From positions 1 to 23,162 of the forward strand of contig DKEY01000087.1 in the NCBI GenBank assembly GCA_002469305.1: a stretch of DNA of 23,162 nt, given 5' to 3'. Below are positions 7,228 to 15,928 of this stretch, in pieces (the stretch's first letter is position 1; each line of letters opens with the position of its first letter). This DNA comes from Sulfurospirillum sp. UBA6810. Its GTDB lineage: Bacteria > Campylobacterota > Campylobacteria > Campylobacterales > Sulfurospirillaceae. The notes under the pieces were generated by a model that worked only from the letters and a program-made list of their open reading frames with translations, made no database searches and was not told where the DNA came from. The position numbers were made by a program, and so were the translations under genes.

Positions 7228-9963
7228 CTAAATTTCTTCTATTAGAGGGGATGGTCTGCCTCTATAATAGCCTTGAGCATAGTCAATACCAAGTTCTTGT
7301 ACTGCTTTATCAATTTCACTTGAACTTACAAATTCGGCTATGGTTTTCATACCGTTTTTCTTTGAAAAATCCACGATACTTGCTATCAATTCTTTGGTTT
7401 TTTTATCATCAATATTTTCTATGATACTTCCATCAATTTTTACAAAATCAGCATCAAGCTTTCTGAGATAGTTATAGTTTGAATATCCTGTACCAAAGTC
7501 ATCTATGGAAATCTTTGTTCCTTTTTGTTTAAACTCATCAAGAGTCTCTTTGACATGCTCAAAATCAACTAATTCTTGTGATTCAACTATCTCTATAACA
7601 AGGTTTTCAAAGATATCAGCAGCAGTTGTTATAGAGTATAGATACTGCATAGTTTCTTTGTTGAGTAAATCCTCAAGAGTTAGGTTTACAGAAAAAGAAA
7701 AATCTCTCAAAAACCTAAATTTATCTATCGTTTTTCTTAAAACTGTCTGTGTAACCTTTGAGTATAAACTTGTTTGCTTTATCACATCTAAAAATTCACC
7801 TGGATTTACTATGGTACCATTTTCATCTTCAAGCCTCAATAATGCTTCAAATTTTACGACCTTTTGGCTCTCATAAGAGTAGATTGGTTGAAAATAGACC
7901 AAGATTCTATTTTCTTCAAGCGCAAGAGCTACTTTTTTCATCCATGTTGCACTTTTTTGGTACTCTTTTAACAAAGAGTCATCTTTAGCATAAATGCTTA
8001 CAGGGATATTGTTTCTTTTCGCATTTTTAAGCGCCATATCAGCACAAGCCAAGGCTTCATAATTTCCATGAGAAATTCCAGCAACAAAATCAAATGTTAC
8101 ATTTGCTTCATCTTTATCAAAATGAAATGATTTTAAATATTTTATAAAATTATTGATTTTGAGTGCAAAATCATTTGGATTACACTTTTTGCAAAGAATG
8201 GCATAAACATCAGCATGAAGCCTATATGAGAGCATTGTTGTACTTTTAGTAAATTCGAAAATTTCATTTGCAACTTCTTTGATAATTTTATCACCAACAT
8301 GTTGTCCAAAAGTATCGTTAATCTCTGTAAATCTTATGATATCTATAATCGCCAGTATGCTATCTTCATTTTTTTGCAAATCATTTAAGAGTTTTATCCT
8401 GCTACCTAACCCTGTCAAACTATCTGTTAAAACCAAGTTTTCTAACTTGTCATTTTTTTCGATAAGCTCTGTTATATCGACGCTTGCAGCAACATATTCT
8501 ATTATTTTACCCATTTCATTTTTGATAGGAATGATAGTTATACTAACATAGTAGCTACTAAGCTTATCTTTTTTGAGGTTTTTAATAACACCTTTCCAAA
8601 TGCCACCAGCACTAATCACATTCCAAACTTCTCTAAAAACTTCCCTTGGCATTGTTGGATGCCTTAGGATATTGTGATTTTTTCCTATAAGTTCTTCTTT
8701 TGTATATCCACTGACTTGCTCAAATTTTTCATTTACATATGTTATATTGCCAAATATATCTGTTTTTGAGATGATGGAGCTTGCATCAAAAGCAAATTTG
8801 TACTGCGAGAGCATATTGAAGTGTTTTTCTTTTTCATCTTCTATATGCTTGATTTTTTTACTTACATAAAAAGCTATACCAAGTGAACCTGCAAAAATTA
8901 TAATAAGAATGATAAATAGTGATGAAAGCTTATCATTGAGCTGATTATGAAGTTCTCTCTTCTCATTTTCAACTAACTTTAACTGTTCTCTAAAGTAAAA
9001 GCCACTGCCAACAACCCAATCCCAATGCCCAACACTCTTAACAAATGAAATCTTTTTTTCTTCAGGCTCTGCACTGCCTGGATACTTCCACAAATACTCT
9101 AAATATCCAGAATTTTTTTCTTTTGCTATGGCATTCATCTCTTGGAAACAGTATCTGCCCTCAGAGGTTTTATAATTATAAACAGATTCTCCATTTAAAA
9201 ATCCTTGGATAGGATGGACTATCATGGTACCATCAAGAGAGTGTATCCACATATATCCATCATTTTGTGTGCCATATCTAAGGTTTTTTATCAATGAAAT
9301 AATATCATTTTGAATTCTATTTTCTACACTCTTTGTATAAAATCCTTTTGCTATAAAAGCATCTGTATGAGCTATACGTTTTATATATGCAAATTTTTCT
9401 TCTACTTTATTGGTTAGGGGATTTTTCCACATGTAGATACCAGAACTCTCACCTTTTTGTAAAGCTTGATCCACCAACACATAAAGTGCTCTTGTTCCTC
9501 CATGTATATCAAACAACCTAGTTCCAATAAGATTTTTATCATTGCCATGGTATATGAAGTTTGATTTTAAGTCAAAAATAAAAAAATATTCATCACTATG
9601 CTTTACTTTTATCTTATCTAATCTTTCAGCAAAAATTTTCAAAGCTTCATTTGTATTTTTTGTATTATTTTGTTTTTTTATTTCAAAAAAGAGAGAGATG
9701 GCATTATCCACATCTTTTATCAAGTTTTTTTCAAAGATATCATACGTTATGTTGATTTGAGTTTGTATTCGTTCAGTAAGTTTTATAACTTGCTCTTTTG
9801 CAAGCTCTTTTTTTGACTCAATATATCTATCTTGCATCCGTATAACTTGCTTATTGAAATTTTCATAAGAGCTATACACTTCCCAATACGAGATAGATAT
9901 GATAAACAATAAGGCAGTAAAGACTATATTTAAAAAATTTATTTTCGACAAAGTCAGTTTCAT
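7228..9963 (-). CDS. Membrane sensor with tandem Cache domains, PAS, degenerate GGDEF and EAL (probable c-di-GMP phosphodiesterase)
   Basis: Probable receptor that degrades cyclic di-GMP in response to an extracytoplasmic ligand. Order in the 911-aa protein: TM1 about 10-30; a periplasmic region with two Cache-like modules (first around YFFIFDLKSNFIYHGN, second around DGYMWIHSLDGTMIVHP); TM2 about 345-368; PAS about 385-510 (NITYVNEKFEQVSGYTKEELIG, HPTMP, WKGVIKN); GGDEF about 515-660; EAL about 670-905. The GGDEF motif is replaced by HADVY, so cyclase activity is unlikely. The EAL side keeps FEALLRL, SVNLT, EIVES, DDFGTGYSN, VKIDG, AEFV and QGYY, so hydrolysis is expected. A GTG at 9981 is in frame, but TGGA precedes the ATG at 9963, which I prefer. 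The ligand cannot be read. Confidence 0.92.
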   Translation of the reverse strand: MKLTLSKINFLNIVFTALLFIISISYWEVYSSYENFNKQVIRMQDRYIESKKELAKEQVIKLTERIQTQINITYDIFEKNLIKDVDNAISLFFEIKKQNNTKNTNEALKIFAERLDKIKVKHSDEYFFIFDLKSNFIYHGNDKNLIGTRLFDIHGGTRALYVLVDQALQKGESSGIYMWKNPLTNKVEEKFAYIKRIAHTDAFIAKGFYTKSVENRIQNDIISLIKNLRYGTQNDGYMWIHSLDGTMIVHPIQGFLNGESVYNYKTSEGRYCFQEMNAIAKEKNSGYLEYLWKYPGSAEPEEKKISFVKSVGHWDWVVGSGFYFREQLKLVENEKRELHNQLNDKLSSLFIILIIIFAGSLGIAFYVSKKIKHIEDEKEKHFNMLSQYKFAFDASSIISKTDIFGNITYVNEKFEQVSGYTKEELIGKNHNILRHPTMPREVFREVWNVISAGGIWKGVIKNLKKDKLSSYYVSITIIPIKNEMGKIIEYVAASVDITELIEKNDKLENLVLTDSLTGLGSRIKLLNDLQKNEDSILAIIDIIRFTEINDTFGQHVGDKIIKEVANEIFEFTKSTTMLSYRLHADVYAILCKKCNPNDFALKINNFIKYLKSFHFDKDEANVTFDFVAGISHGNYEALACADMALKNAKRNNIPVSIYAKDDSLLKEYQKSATWMKKVALALEENRILVYFQPIYSYESQKVVKFEALLRLEDENGTIVNPGEFLDVIKQTSLYSKVTQTVLRKTIDKFRFLRDFSFSVNLTLEDLLNKETMQYLYSITTAADIFENLVIEIVESQELVDFEHVKETLDEFKQKGTKISIDDFGTGYSNYNYLRKLDADFVKIDGSIIENIDDKKTKELIASIVDFSKKNGMKTIAEFVSSSEIDKAVQELGIDYAQGYYRGRPSPLIEEI

Positions 9964-9992
9964 AGTAATTCCACAATTCACAATCTAAGATA

Positions 9993-9998
9993 AGTATA
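9993..9998 (-). promoter_or_regulatory. Candidate -10 of the Cache-EAL gene
   Basis: TATACT on the minus strand lies about 30 nt before the preferred ATG at 9963, giving a leader of about 23 nt, the same spacing as the chemoreceptor promoter. The spacer between the HIT gene and this gene is 70 bp with no clear terminator, so some read-through from upstream is possible. Confidence 0.35.
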
Positions 9999-10033
9999 TT
10001 AGTAATACCTTTAATATGAGGTAAATAAAAGGC

Positions 10034-10525
10034 CTACTTGATATATTGAGGTATTAAATTTTTTATCTTTCGATACAAATCATCAAAATCTACTGAATAC
10101 ACTCTTGTCTTTGCAATAGTCGTTATAAAGTTTGTATCCCTCTCCCAACGAGGAACTATGTGATAGTGAACATGCTCTGCTATACCAGCACCAGCGGCAC
10201 GTCCTAAATTCATGCCAAGATTTATCCCACCTACATGTAACTCTGCTTTGAGCATTTTTACACACTTATGTACCAAATCATTTATCTCATTCCAAACTGT
10301 TATATCCAACTCTTCTAGTTTGTCTGTATGTTGGTTTGGAATAACCATAAAATGTCCAGGTGTATAGGGATAGAGATTCATCACTATAAAACAGTGCTCT
10401 GCTCTGTACAAAACCTTTGTTTCTTCATCTTGCGTTGAATGGGTTACAATATAACAAAAAGGGCATTCTCCCTCTCCTAAACGCTTCATATAAGCATCTC
10501 TCCAAGGAGCATAGAGATGTTCCAT
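10034..10525 (-). CDS. HIT family nucleotide hydrolase/transferase, Zn-binding
   Basis: Histidine-triad protein likely acting on a dinucleoside polyphosphate or adenylylated substrate through an AMP-His intermediate. In 163 aa the triad HVHYH occurs as H118, H120 and H122 in AEHVHYHIVPRW. CPFC at 21-24, with nearby histidines, suggests the structural zinc site of the AP4A-phosphorylase-like branch (members begin LYAPWR, as here). NLYPYTPGHFMVIP (50-63) is the conserved ribose-binding stretch. It is the last gene of the seven-gene operon, one base after trpC. Physiological substrate unknown. Confidence 0.9.
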   Translation of the reverse strand: MEHLYAPWRDAYMKRLGEGECPFCYIVTHSTQDEETKVLYRAEHCFIVMNLYPYTPGHFMVIPNQHTDKLEELDITVWNEINDLVHKCVKMLKAELHVGGINLGMNLGRAAGAGIAEHVHYHIVPRWERDTNFITTIAKTRVYSVDFDDLYRKIKNLIPQYIK

Positions 10526-10526
10526 C

Positions 10527-11312
10527 TTAGACTCTCTTTAACTCTTGCAAGGATTCACTTATGTTCTCTTTACGCATAAAGTGTTCTCCAATCAAAAAAG
10601 CATCTGCTCCAACTTTAGAGAGATGTACGATAGTCTCTTTATCGTTTAAACCACTCTCCGCAACGATGATCTTCCCATTTGGAATAAGAGGCATTAGTTT
10701 TTCAGTTAAGCTCATATCCATCTCAAAGGTATCCAAATTTCTGTGATTGACTCCTATGATGTTTGCTCCAGCAAAAATAGCTTTTGTCAAATCCTCTTTA
10801 TCATGAATTTCAACTAGGGCATCCATCCCTAATCTCCAAGTATATTCTAGTAAAGACTTTAACTCTTTTTTACTCAAAGCTTTTGCAATAAGCAGTATAA
10901 AATCTGCTCCATATACTAAAGCTTCTAAGATTTGGTATTCATCAACGATAAAATCTTTTCTCAAAAGAGGAGTAGCTACATATCTTCTGATACCCGTTAG
11001 ATACTCCAAATTTCCTTTAAAATAATGAGGTTCAGTAAGTACAGAAATAGCATCAGCGCCACCTTTTTCATACTCTTGTGCTATAAAAAGTGGATCAAAA
11101 TCTTCTCTGATGATGCCTTTGCTTGGGCTTGCTTTTTTAACTTCAGCAATAATTCTATATGGATTTTCTTTTGTAGAAGTCAGATAAGATTTTATATCAC
11201 GTGGCATAAAAGGGTTAAAAGCCAAGCTTCTGCCCAACCAATCAGTCGAAAACTCTTTTTTTCTTCTTTCCAAATCATCTTTTGTTTTTAAAATAATCTC
11301 ATCTAAAATCAT
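10527..11312 (-). CDS. trpC: Indole-3-glycerol phosphate synthase
   Basis: Cyclises 1-(o-carboxyphenylamino)-1-deoxyribulose 5-phosphate to indole-3-glycerol phosphate in tryptophan synthesis. The 261-aa TIM barrel is monofunctional, with no PRAI (TrpF) fusion. Catalytic residues line up with the Sulfolobus enzyme: E57 and K59 in EVKKASPSKG, K119 in LLRKDFIVDE, E168 in LVEIHD, N189 in GVNHRNL, and E219-S220 in AESGL. GEHFM near the end completes the phosphate site. Its ATG overlaps the stop of the TPR gene (ATGA). It is isolated from other trp genes and embedded in a mixed operon. Confidence 0.97.
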   Translation of the reverse strand: MILDEIILKTKDDLERRKKEFSTDWLGRSLAFNPFMPRDIKSYLTSTKENPYRIIAEVKKASPSKGIIREDFDPLFIAQEYEKGGADAISVLTEPHYFKGNLEYLTGIRRYVATPLLRKDFIVDEYQILEALVYGADFILLIAKALSKKELKSLLEYTWRLGMDALVEIHDKEDLTKAIFAGANIIGVNHRNLDTFEMDMSLTEKLMPLIPNGKIIVAESGLNDKETIVHLSKVGADAFLIGEHFMRKENISESLQELKRV

Positions 11313-12574
11313 TTATGCTTTTCCTTAATACATTGTTCTATTTTTTTATAGTGCATTTGCACCTCTTCTTCATCAACATTTTTTATAAATTTATCAAGGA
11401 TATCTTTAGCTTCAAGACATCTGTTTTGTTTATAAAATCCCCAAGCGAGTGAATCAAGATAAAAAAGTGAGTTTGGTTCTTTTAAAAGAGCTTTTTCAAC
11501 AAGTTTGATACCTCTTTTTATATCTCTGTCATGATCAATTAACAAGTAACCATAGTAGTTAAGGAAAAGAGGATTATCGAGTTTTGCAACAACTTTTTCA
11601 AACTTTTTAGAGACAGAATCAAGTATCTTTTCATCTAAATTATTTTTATTTTTTTCATACTCATAGATCGCCATCTGCCCCAGATACTTGACATCATCAT
11701 GTTTTTTATAAAGTCTTTGTGCTACTTTGAAGGCACCATCAAAATCGCTTGAAGATACATATATATCTAAAAGCATCTCTTGGTTATAACCTGTTGTATC
11801 TAAAAAATCAACAGCTCCTTGTTTATCTTTTTTATAAATCAATAACTCAACGACTTTTTTAGCATATTGTTCATCTTGGTATCTCTCAAACATCTTTTTA
11901 TACGTAGATATAATCCCATCTATATCTTTTTCTTTACCATAGATTTCGATGAGTTTGAAACAAATTTTTGTAGTACACTCTTGCAATCTAATATGAGTTT
12001 CAAGATAGGATATAGCTTCATCTTTTCTTCCTAGATAACTGTACAAAACATCTACCATATTTAAAAGCACCATTTCATCAACAGACTCTTTATAAGCACT
12101 TTGAAAATATTTTAAAGATAAATCATAGGACTTTAACTCAAAGTATATACTCCCTGCAATAGTTAAATTTCTACTATTTTTTTCTACTTCAAGAAGTTTA
12201 TGAGCTTCTACTCTAGCTTCTTCTATCTTATTTTCTTTCATATAAAGACCAATCAAAATACGCATAATATCTGGATTGTTCGGTGATGCTTTAAGTGCTT
12301 TTTCTATCAAAAGATATGTTTGTTGGTTATTTGAAGTTAAAAAAGACATTTTAGCCGCTTCTACGATATAGTTTATCTTTTCACTCTGTTCAAAAAGCAT
12401 AGCGTATGTTTCTATAGCCCTTGGATAATCTGCATTTTGTCGGTATTCCAATGCTTGGATAATCAACAAGTCTTCACTTTCAAAAGATTTTTTCCCTAGT
12501 TGCACTTGATGTGTTGTAAAACTACAACCGCTAAAGAAAAAAAGAATAATTATAACTTGCAGATACCTGGACAT
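11309..12574 (-). CDS. TPR-repeat lipoprotein
   Basis: Probable envelope lipoprotein acting as a protein-interaction scaffold. The 421-aa product begins MSRYLQVIIILFFFSGCSF, a lipoprotein signal peptide with lipobox FSGC and lipidated C17. The rest is helical with repeated TPR-like units, for example YPRAIETYAMLFEQ, DLSLKYFQSAYKES, DEAISYLETH, FDGAFKVAQRLYKK, and near the C-terminus GIKLVEKALLKEPNSLFYLDSLAWGFY, the best TPR match. It overlaps the YkgJ-type gene by 25 bp upstream and trpC by 4 bp downstream. The partner is unknown. Such TPR lipoproteins often serve outer-membrane assembly or secretion machines, but nothing here decides that. Confidence 0.82.
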   Translation of the reverse strand: MSRYLQVIIILFFFSGCSFTTHQVQLGKKSFESEDLLIIQALEYRQNADYPRAIETYAMLFEQSEKINYIVEAAKMSFLTSNNQQTYLLIEKALKASPNNPDIMRILIGLYMKENKIEEARVEAHKLLEVEKNSRNLTIAGSIYFELKSYDLSLKYFQSAYKESVDEMVLLNMVDVLYSYLGRKDEAISYLETHIRLQECTTKICFKLIEIYGKEKDIDGIISTYKKMFERYQDEQYAKKVVELLIYKKDKQGAVDFLDTTGYNQEMLLDIYVSSSDFDGAFKVAQRLYKKHDDVKYLGQMAIYEYEKNKNNLDEKILDSVSKKFEKVVAKLDNPLFLNYYGYLLIDHDRDIKRGIKLVEKALLKEPNSLFYLDSLAWGFYKQNRCLEAKDILDKFIKNVDEEEVQMHYKKIEQCIKEKHK

Positions 12575-12930
12575 TCAGCCTCAACCTCACTAATATTGTT
12601 TTTAAAATGGTCCCAAAAAGGAAAAGTTCTACACTGTAATGGCCTTAAATCATAAATGCTACATTGTCTTTTTTCTATATCAAAAAAAACACATCTAAAG
12701 CCACCCTCAAAAATCTTCTCTTTTAAACTGTAACGATACCCAATTTTTGTTAAATACTCTGTTATAAACTTATCTATATCTATTTTTAGATGATTTGCTA
12801 TATCCATGATATTTTGAGTACTCACCCAGATATACCCACTCTCACCGATACAACAATTACCTTTGCAACTTTCACATGCTTTTGGATTAAAAGCATAATT
12901 AAAACCATTTTGTTTTATCAATTTTTCCAA
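12550..12930 (-). CDS. YkgJ family cysteine-cluster protein
   Basis: Small 126-aa protein with a CxxC/CC cluster near the N-terminus (CESCKGNCC, 19-27) and further cysteines in FRCVFF, RQCSIYDLRPLQCRTFPFW and ECPGIC. This is the family's signature, thought to bind zinc or an Fe-S cluster. No signal peptide or membrane segment is seen. The biochemical role of YkgJ proteins is unknown. It overlaps the methyltransferase gene by 13 bp and the TPR lipoprotein gene by 25 bp, so it belongs firmly to this operon. Confidence 0.88.
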   Translation of the reverse strand: MEKLIKQNGFNYAFNPKACESCKGNCCIGESGYIWVSTQNIMDIANHLKIDIDKFITEYLTKIGYRYSLKEKIFEGGFRCVFFDIEKRQCSIYDLRPLQCRTFPFWDHFKNNISEVEAECPGICKL

Positions 12931-13634
12931 ACTTTACTCTTTGTTTGTGATTTCTCATATATACTATTTACATATTCGCTTAACGTTCCATCTGTATTAT
13001 GTACTATGAGTGGGGACATCACTTTTGTAAGCGACTTTGAAGATTTCTTTGCATGTATCAGCATCAGATTTGCATCTTTACTAACTTTTGTATGAACAAA
13101 TTGTATATGTTCTAACTTCAATTTATAGTTTTTTAACTCAAATAAAACAGCATCAATCTGCTTTGCATCATAGCAAAACAAAAAAGAGCCTCTTGGCTTG
13201 ATGATTTGAGATACTTTTTTAAAAAACTGTGCTAGTGGGAGATTATCAGCGTAGCGACTTATAGTAAGTGACAGATTTTCACTTTTTTTGGAACCCATGT
13301 CATAAAAAGGTGGATTAGACACTATAAAATCAAACTTTTCTTTAAATGCATGAGTTAAAAAATCATCATTGATAAGCTCTACTTCAATCTTATTTTCAAG
13401 GGCACTCTTTTCATTCATCTCAAAGTGACTCTTTTGAAGTTCAATTTGACTTAGAGAGATATCTTTAAAATCTCTTTTTAAAAGAAGCCCTACGATACCA
13501 CAACCAGAACCTACATCTAAAAGTTTACCATGCAACTTAAAATTTGAGATAAAGTTATACAACAAGAGTGAATCACTGTTGTATCTATAACCATCTTCAT
13601 GCTGATATAAATTCAAAACATTACCTGTAAACAC
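12918..13634 (-). CDS. SAM-dependent methyltransferase, TrmN6 (YfiC)-like
   Basis: Probable N6-adenine methyltransferase. The 238-aa protein shows SAM-binding motif I LDVGSGCGIVGLLL (39-52) and motif IV SNPPFY (about 105-110), the NPPF signature of enzymes methylating exocyclic amino groups. The N-terminal HEDGYRYNSDSLLL resembles the start of TrmN6/YfiC, which modifies A37 of tRNA1(Val), so that is the best guess. Other RNA or protein N-methyltransferases of the same fold cannot be excluded. Its start overlaps the end of the coiled-coil gene by 14 bp. Confidence 0.82.
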   Translation of the reverse strand: MFTGNVLNLYQHEDGYRYNSDSLLLYNFISNFKLHGKLLDVGSGCGIVGLLLKRDFKDISLSQIELQKSHFEMNEKSALENKIEVELINDDFLTHAFKEKFDFIVSNPPFYDMGSKKSENLSLTISRYADNLPLAQFFKKVSQIIKPRGSFLFCYDAKQIDAVLFELKNYKLKLEHIQFVHTKVSKDANLMLIHAKKSSKSLTKVMSPLIVHNTDGTLSEYVNSIYEKSQTKSKVWKN

Positions 13635-15924
13635 GTATCACAAAGCCACGTTTACCATCTGCTTCGATATTATAAACAGTATAACTTATCTTTGCAAAAT
13701 CACCAAATTGTTCACGTATAAGCCAACCACCCTCTTTTGCTCTATGTTTGCCTAATCCTAGATTTGCCAAATCAGTTAACCTATCTATCTCGGTATCTGG
13801 TATATTCACTTTTGTATTACTTCTTAGTTTATTGAGAGAACCAAATCCCCCTTTACCTACGATAGGAATAACTTCAAAGTAGTTATCAGCACTATACTGG
13901 CTTAAAAACTCTGCTACTTTAGTTTTACATGTAGGAGAAACTTTAAAGTTTCCAGAGTTCATATCATCACATTCGATTGAGCCTAGAAGCGCTAGTTTTC
14001 GCTTTTTATCTGAGATAGGAACAGTATCGCTACTCACTATTTGCCCATCAAGTGATTTGAGAGTTTTTTTCAAATCAGTTATCTCTCTTAAGTAACTTCC
14101 TAGTTTTTCTTTATCTTTTTCTCTAAGTGCTACGATATCTTGTGCCTGCTTTAACTCCTCTTTTAGTTTGTTGATTTGAGTTAGATAAGCACTCTCTCTG
14201 TTTTTCACCTCTTTTTGTAAATCTTCAAATGATGTTCTTATCTCTATAAGCTTTTCATGTTCACTTTTTTCTAAATGCTCTTTTTCAGAACTTACTAACT
14301 TGATATTTTCTTGGAGATTTTTGAGTGTTATATCTCTTTTTTGTAACTCTTGTTTTATCTTTAAAAAATCTGTATTTAAAAGTGTATATTTGGCTTCTGT
14401 ATCCTTTAGCTTTTTAGTTGCCAAGATTTTAGCTTCTTGGATGTCTTGTGTGTACTTAGCCCCTAAAGTTTTAAGTTGTGACTCTAAAGATGCAATTTTT
14501 TCATTTAAGAATTTATAGTTTTTATTGTGTTTTTCTTCATTTTCTTTGACTTGTTCAGCTACTTCTGTATCAACTGAGCGACTTTTTGTATCTAGTGTTG
14601 CAATTTTGTCATTTAACTGTAACATTTCATCACTATATTTTTGCGCCTTTAGTTTATACTCTTCTAACTCTTTCTTTAAAGATACTATCTCTTGTTCTGA
14701 TTTTTGCAATACTGCTTCTATATCAGTTTTCTTGGCATTGATACTTGCTACATTAAAGTTATACTTTTTTGTTATATCTTCTAAAAGCTTTTTATACTCA
14801 TTTTCTTTATCTTTTAAGCTTTTTTCACTGTTTTCAAGTATAGCTATACTACTTTGGCTTACTTTGTTTAACTCTTCTTGCAGTTTTTTGTTTTCATCTC
14901 TAAGAGTATTTACTAGCTTCATATAATCAAGTGTGTTTTGTTTTATCTTAGCTTCATAAGACTCTTTTATGGCTACTTTGTCATCTTGGTACTTTTGAAT
15001 AGTTTGTTCGATATCTTTTAGCTTTAAACTATATTTTTTTTCCAGAGTGATAACACTTTGGCTGTTTTGTGTTAAAAGAGTGTTTTTTTCCATAATAAGA
15101 GCGTTGATTTTGTTTTGTAACTCTACCAAATCCTTATCTTTTTTTGCATTGGTTATGATTTGAGATTCTCTCTCTTCTTTTAAAAGTTTATTAAGTTCTT
15201 CAAGTTTTGATTCAAGAGATATTTTTTGCTTTTCTAAAGTGTCATATTTGAGATTTTGTGCCCTAAGAGCTTCTCCTTGAGATAAATCTGCTTTTGCCTT
15301 TTCTTGCATCAATTTTTGATTGAGTTTTTCAATCTCATCTTTTAAAGCCTGTTTTTCACTATTTAACTGATCAGAAAGCGCTATGTTTTCCCTTTGCAAG
15401 TCATTTATCTTCATAGTGAGTTCACTGATGTTTTGATAGTGTTGCTTTTCCGCTTCATTGATTTTCTCTAAATTTTTTGAGAGTAAGCTAGATTCTTCTA
15501 TGGCTCTTGTAGATTTCTCACTTTGAACGATCTTTAACAATTCATTTTTATCATTTGATAAAAAAAGATTTTCTTGTTCCAAAAACATTACTCTATCTTG
15601 AAGTGATTTGATGATGACTTGCAAGTCATCAATATCACCCTCGATAACATCAAGTGGATTTCCAAGTTCATCAAATACTTTTTCTAAACCACTATTGGTT
15701 TTTGGTTTTACTTTTATATCATCTTTTTTTATGTAACTCTTTTGTATTTCAAGTGGTAAATCAGCAAATTTGATGGACTCTTTTGTAACATAGTTACTCT
15801 TTAACTCTTTTATACTTATGCCACCAAAGTTACCAAAAAAATAGCCAAATGCAATACTACCAGTAAGCAAAAGAGCTAAAACCATACTTAGGAACATTAA
15901 AAATGAATTGTTCTTGTTTTCCAT
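13621..15924 (-). CDS. Large membrane-anchored coiled-coil protein with C-terminal globular domain
   Basis: No function recognised. The 767-aa product has a short polar N-terminus, one membrane helix (about 9-31), a linker, and then a very long, nearly uninterrupted coiled coil from about 90 to 630 rich in Lys/Glu/Leu/Gln. A compact C-terminal domain (about 641-767) begins KRKLALLGSIECDD. This domain has two cysteines 14 apart (C652, C666), a helix-strand unit with VAEFLSQY...FEVIPIVGKGGF, then LGLGKHRAKEGGWLIREQF and a final GKRGFVIRVYR. Its element order and the Arg728 region recall a divergent OmpA-like peptidoglycan-binding fold, which is an inference. Four bases separate it from the oxidoreductase gene. 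N-in, C-out topology is likely but not proven. Confidence 0.8.
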   Translation of the reverse strand: MENKNNSFLMFLSMVLALLLTGSIAFGYFFGNFGGISIKELKSNYVTKESIKFADLPLEIQKSYIKKDDIKVKPKTNSGLEKVFDELGNPLDVIEGDIDDLQVIIKSLQDRVMFLEQENLFLSNDKNELLKIVQSEKSTRAIEESSLLSKNLEKINEAEKQHYQNISELTMKINDLQRENIALSDQLNSEKQALKDEIEKLNQKLMQEKAKADLSQGEALRAQNLKYDTLEKQKISLESKLEELNKLLKEERESQIITNAKKDKDLVELQNKINALIMEKNTLLTQNSQSVITLEKKYSLKLKDIEQTIQKYQDDKVAIKESYEAKIKQNTLDYMKLVNTLRDENKKLQEELNKVSQSSIAILENSEKSLKDKENEYKKLLEDITKKYNFNVASINAKKTDIEAVLQKSEQEIVSLKKELEEYKLKAQKYSDEMLQLNDKIATLDTKSRSVDTEVAEQVKENEEKHNKNYKFLNEKIASLESQLKTLGAKYTQDIQEAKILATKKLKDTEAKYTLLNTDFLKIKQELQKRDITLKNLQENIKLVSSEKEHLEKSEHEKLIEIRTSFEDLQKEVKNRESAYLTQINKLKEELKQAQDIVALREKDKEKLGSYLREITDLKKTLKSLDGQIVSSDTVPISDKKRKLALLGSIECDDMNSGNFKVSPTCKTKVAEFLSQYSADNYFEVIPIVGKGGFGSLNKLRSNTKVNIPDTEIDRLTDLANLGLGKHRAKEGGWLIREQFGDFAKISYTVYNIEADGKRGFVIRVYR

Positions 15925-15928
15925 AAAA

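Noticed and set aside
12790..13095. 101-codon plus-strand frame across the YkgJ and methyltransferase genes
   Set aside because: Antisense to two well-supported overlapping genes, with no recognisable motif.
14525..14926. 133-codon plus-strand frame rich in Ser, Phe and Cys
   Set aside because: Reverse-complement shadow of the coiled-coil gene: Lys/Glu-rich coils give Ser/Phe-rich antisense frames.
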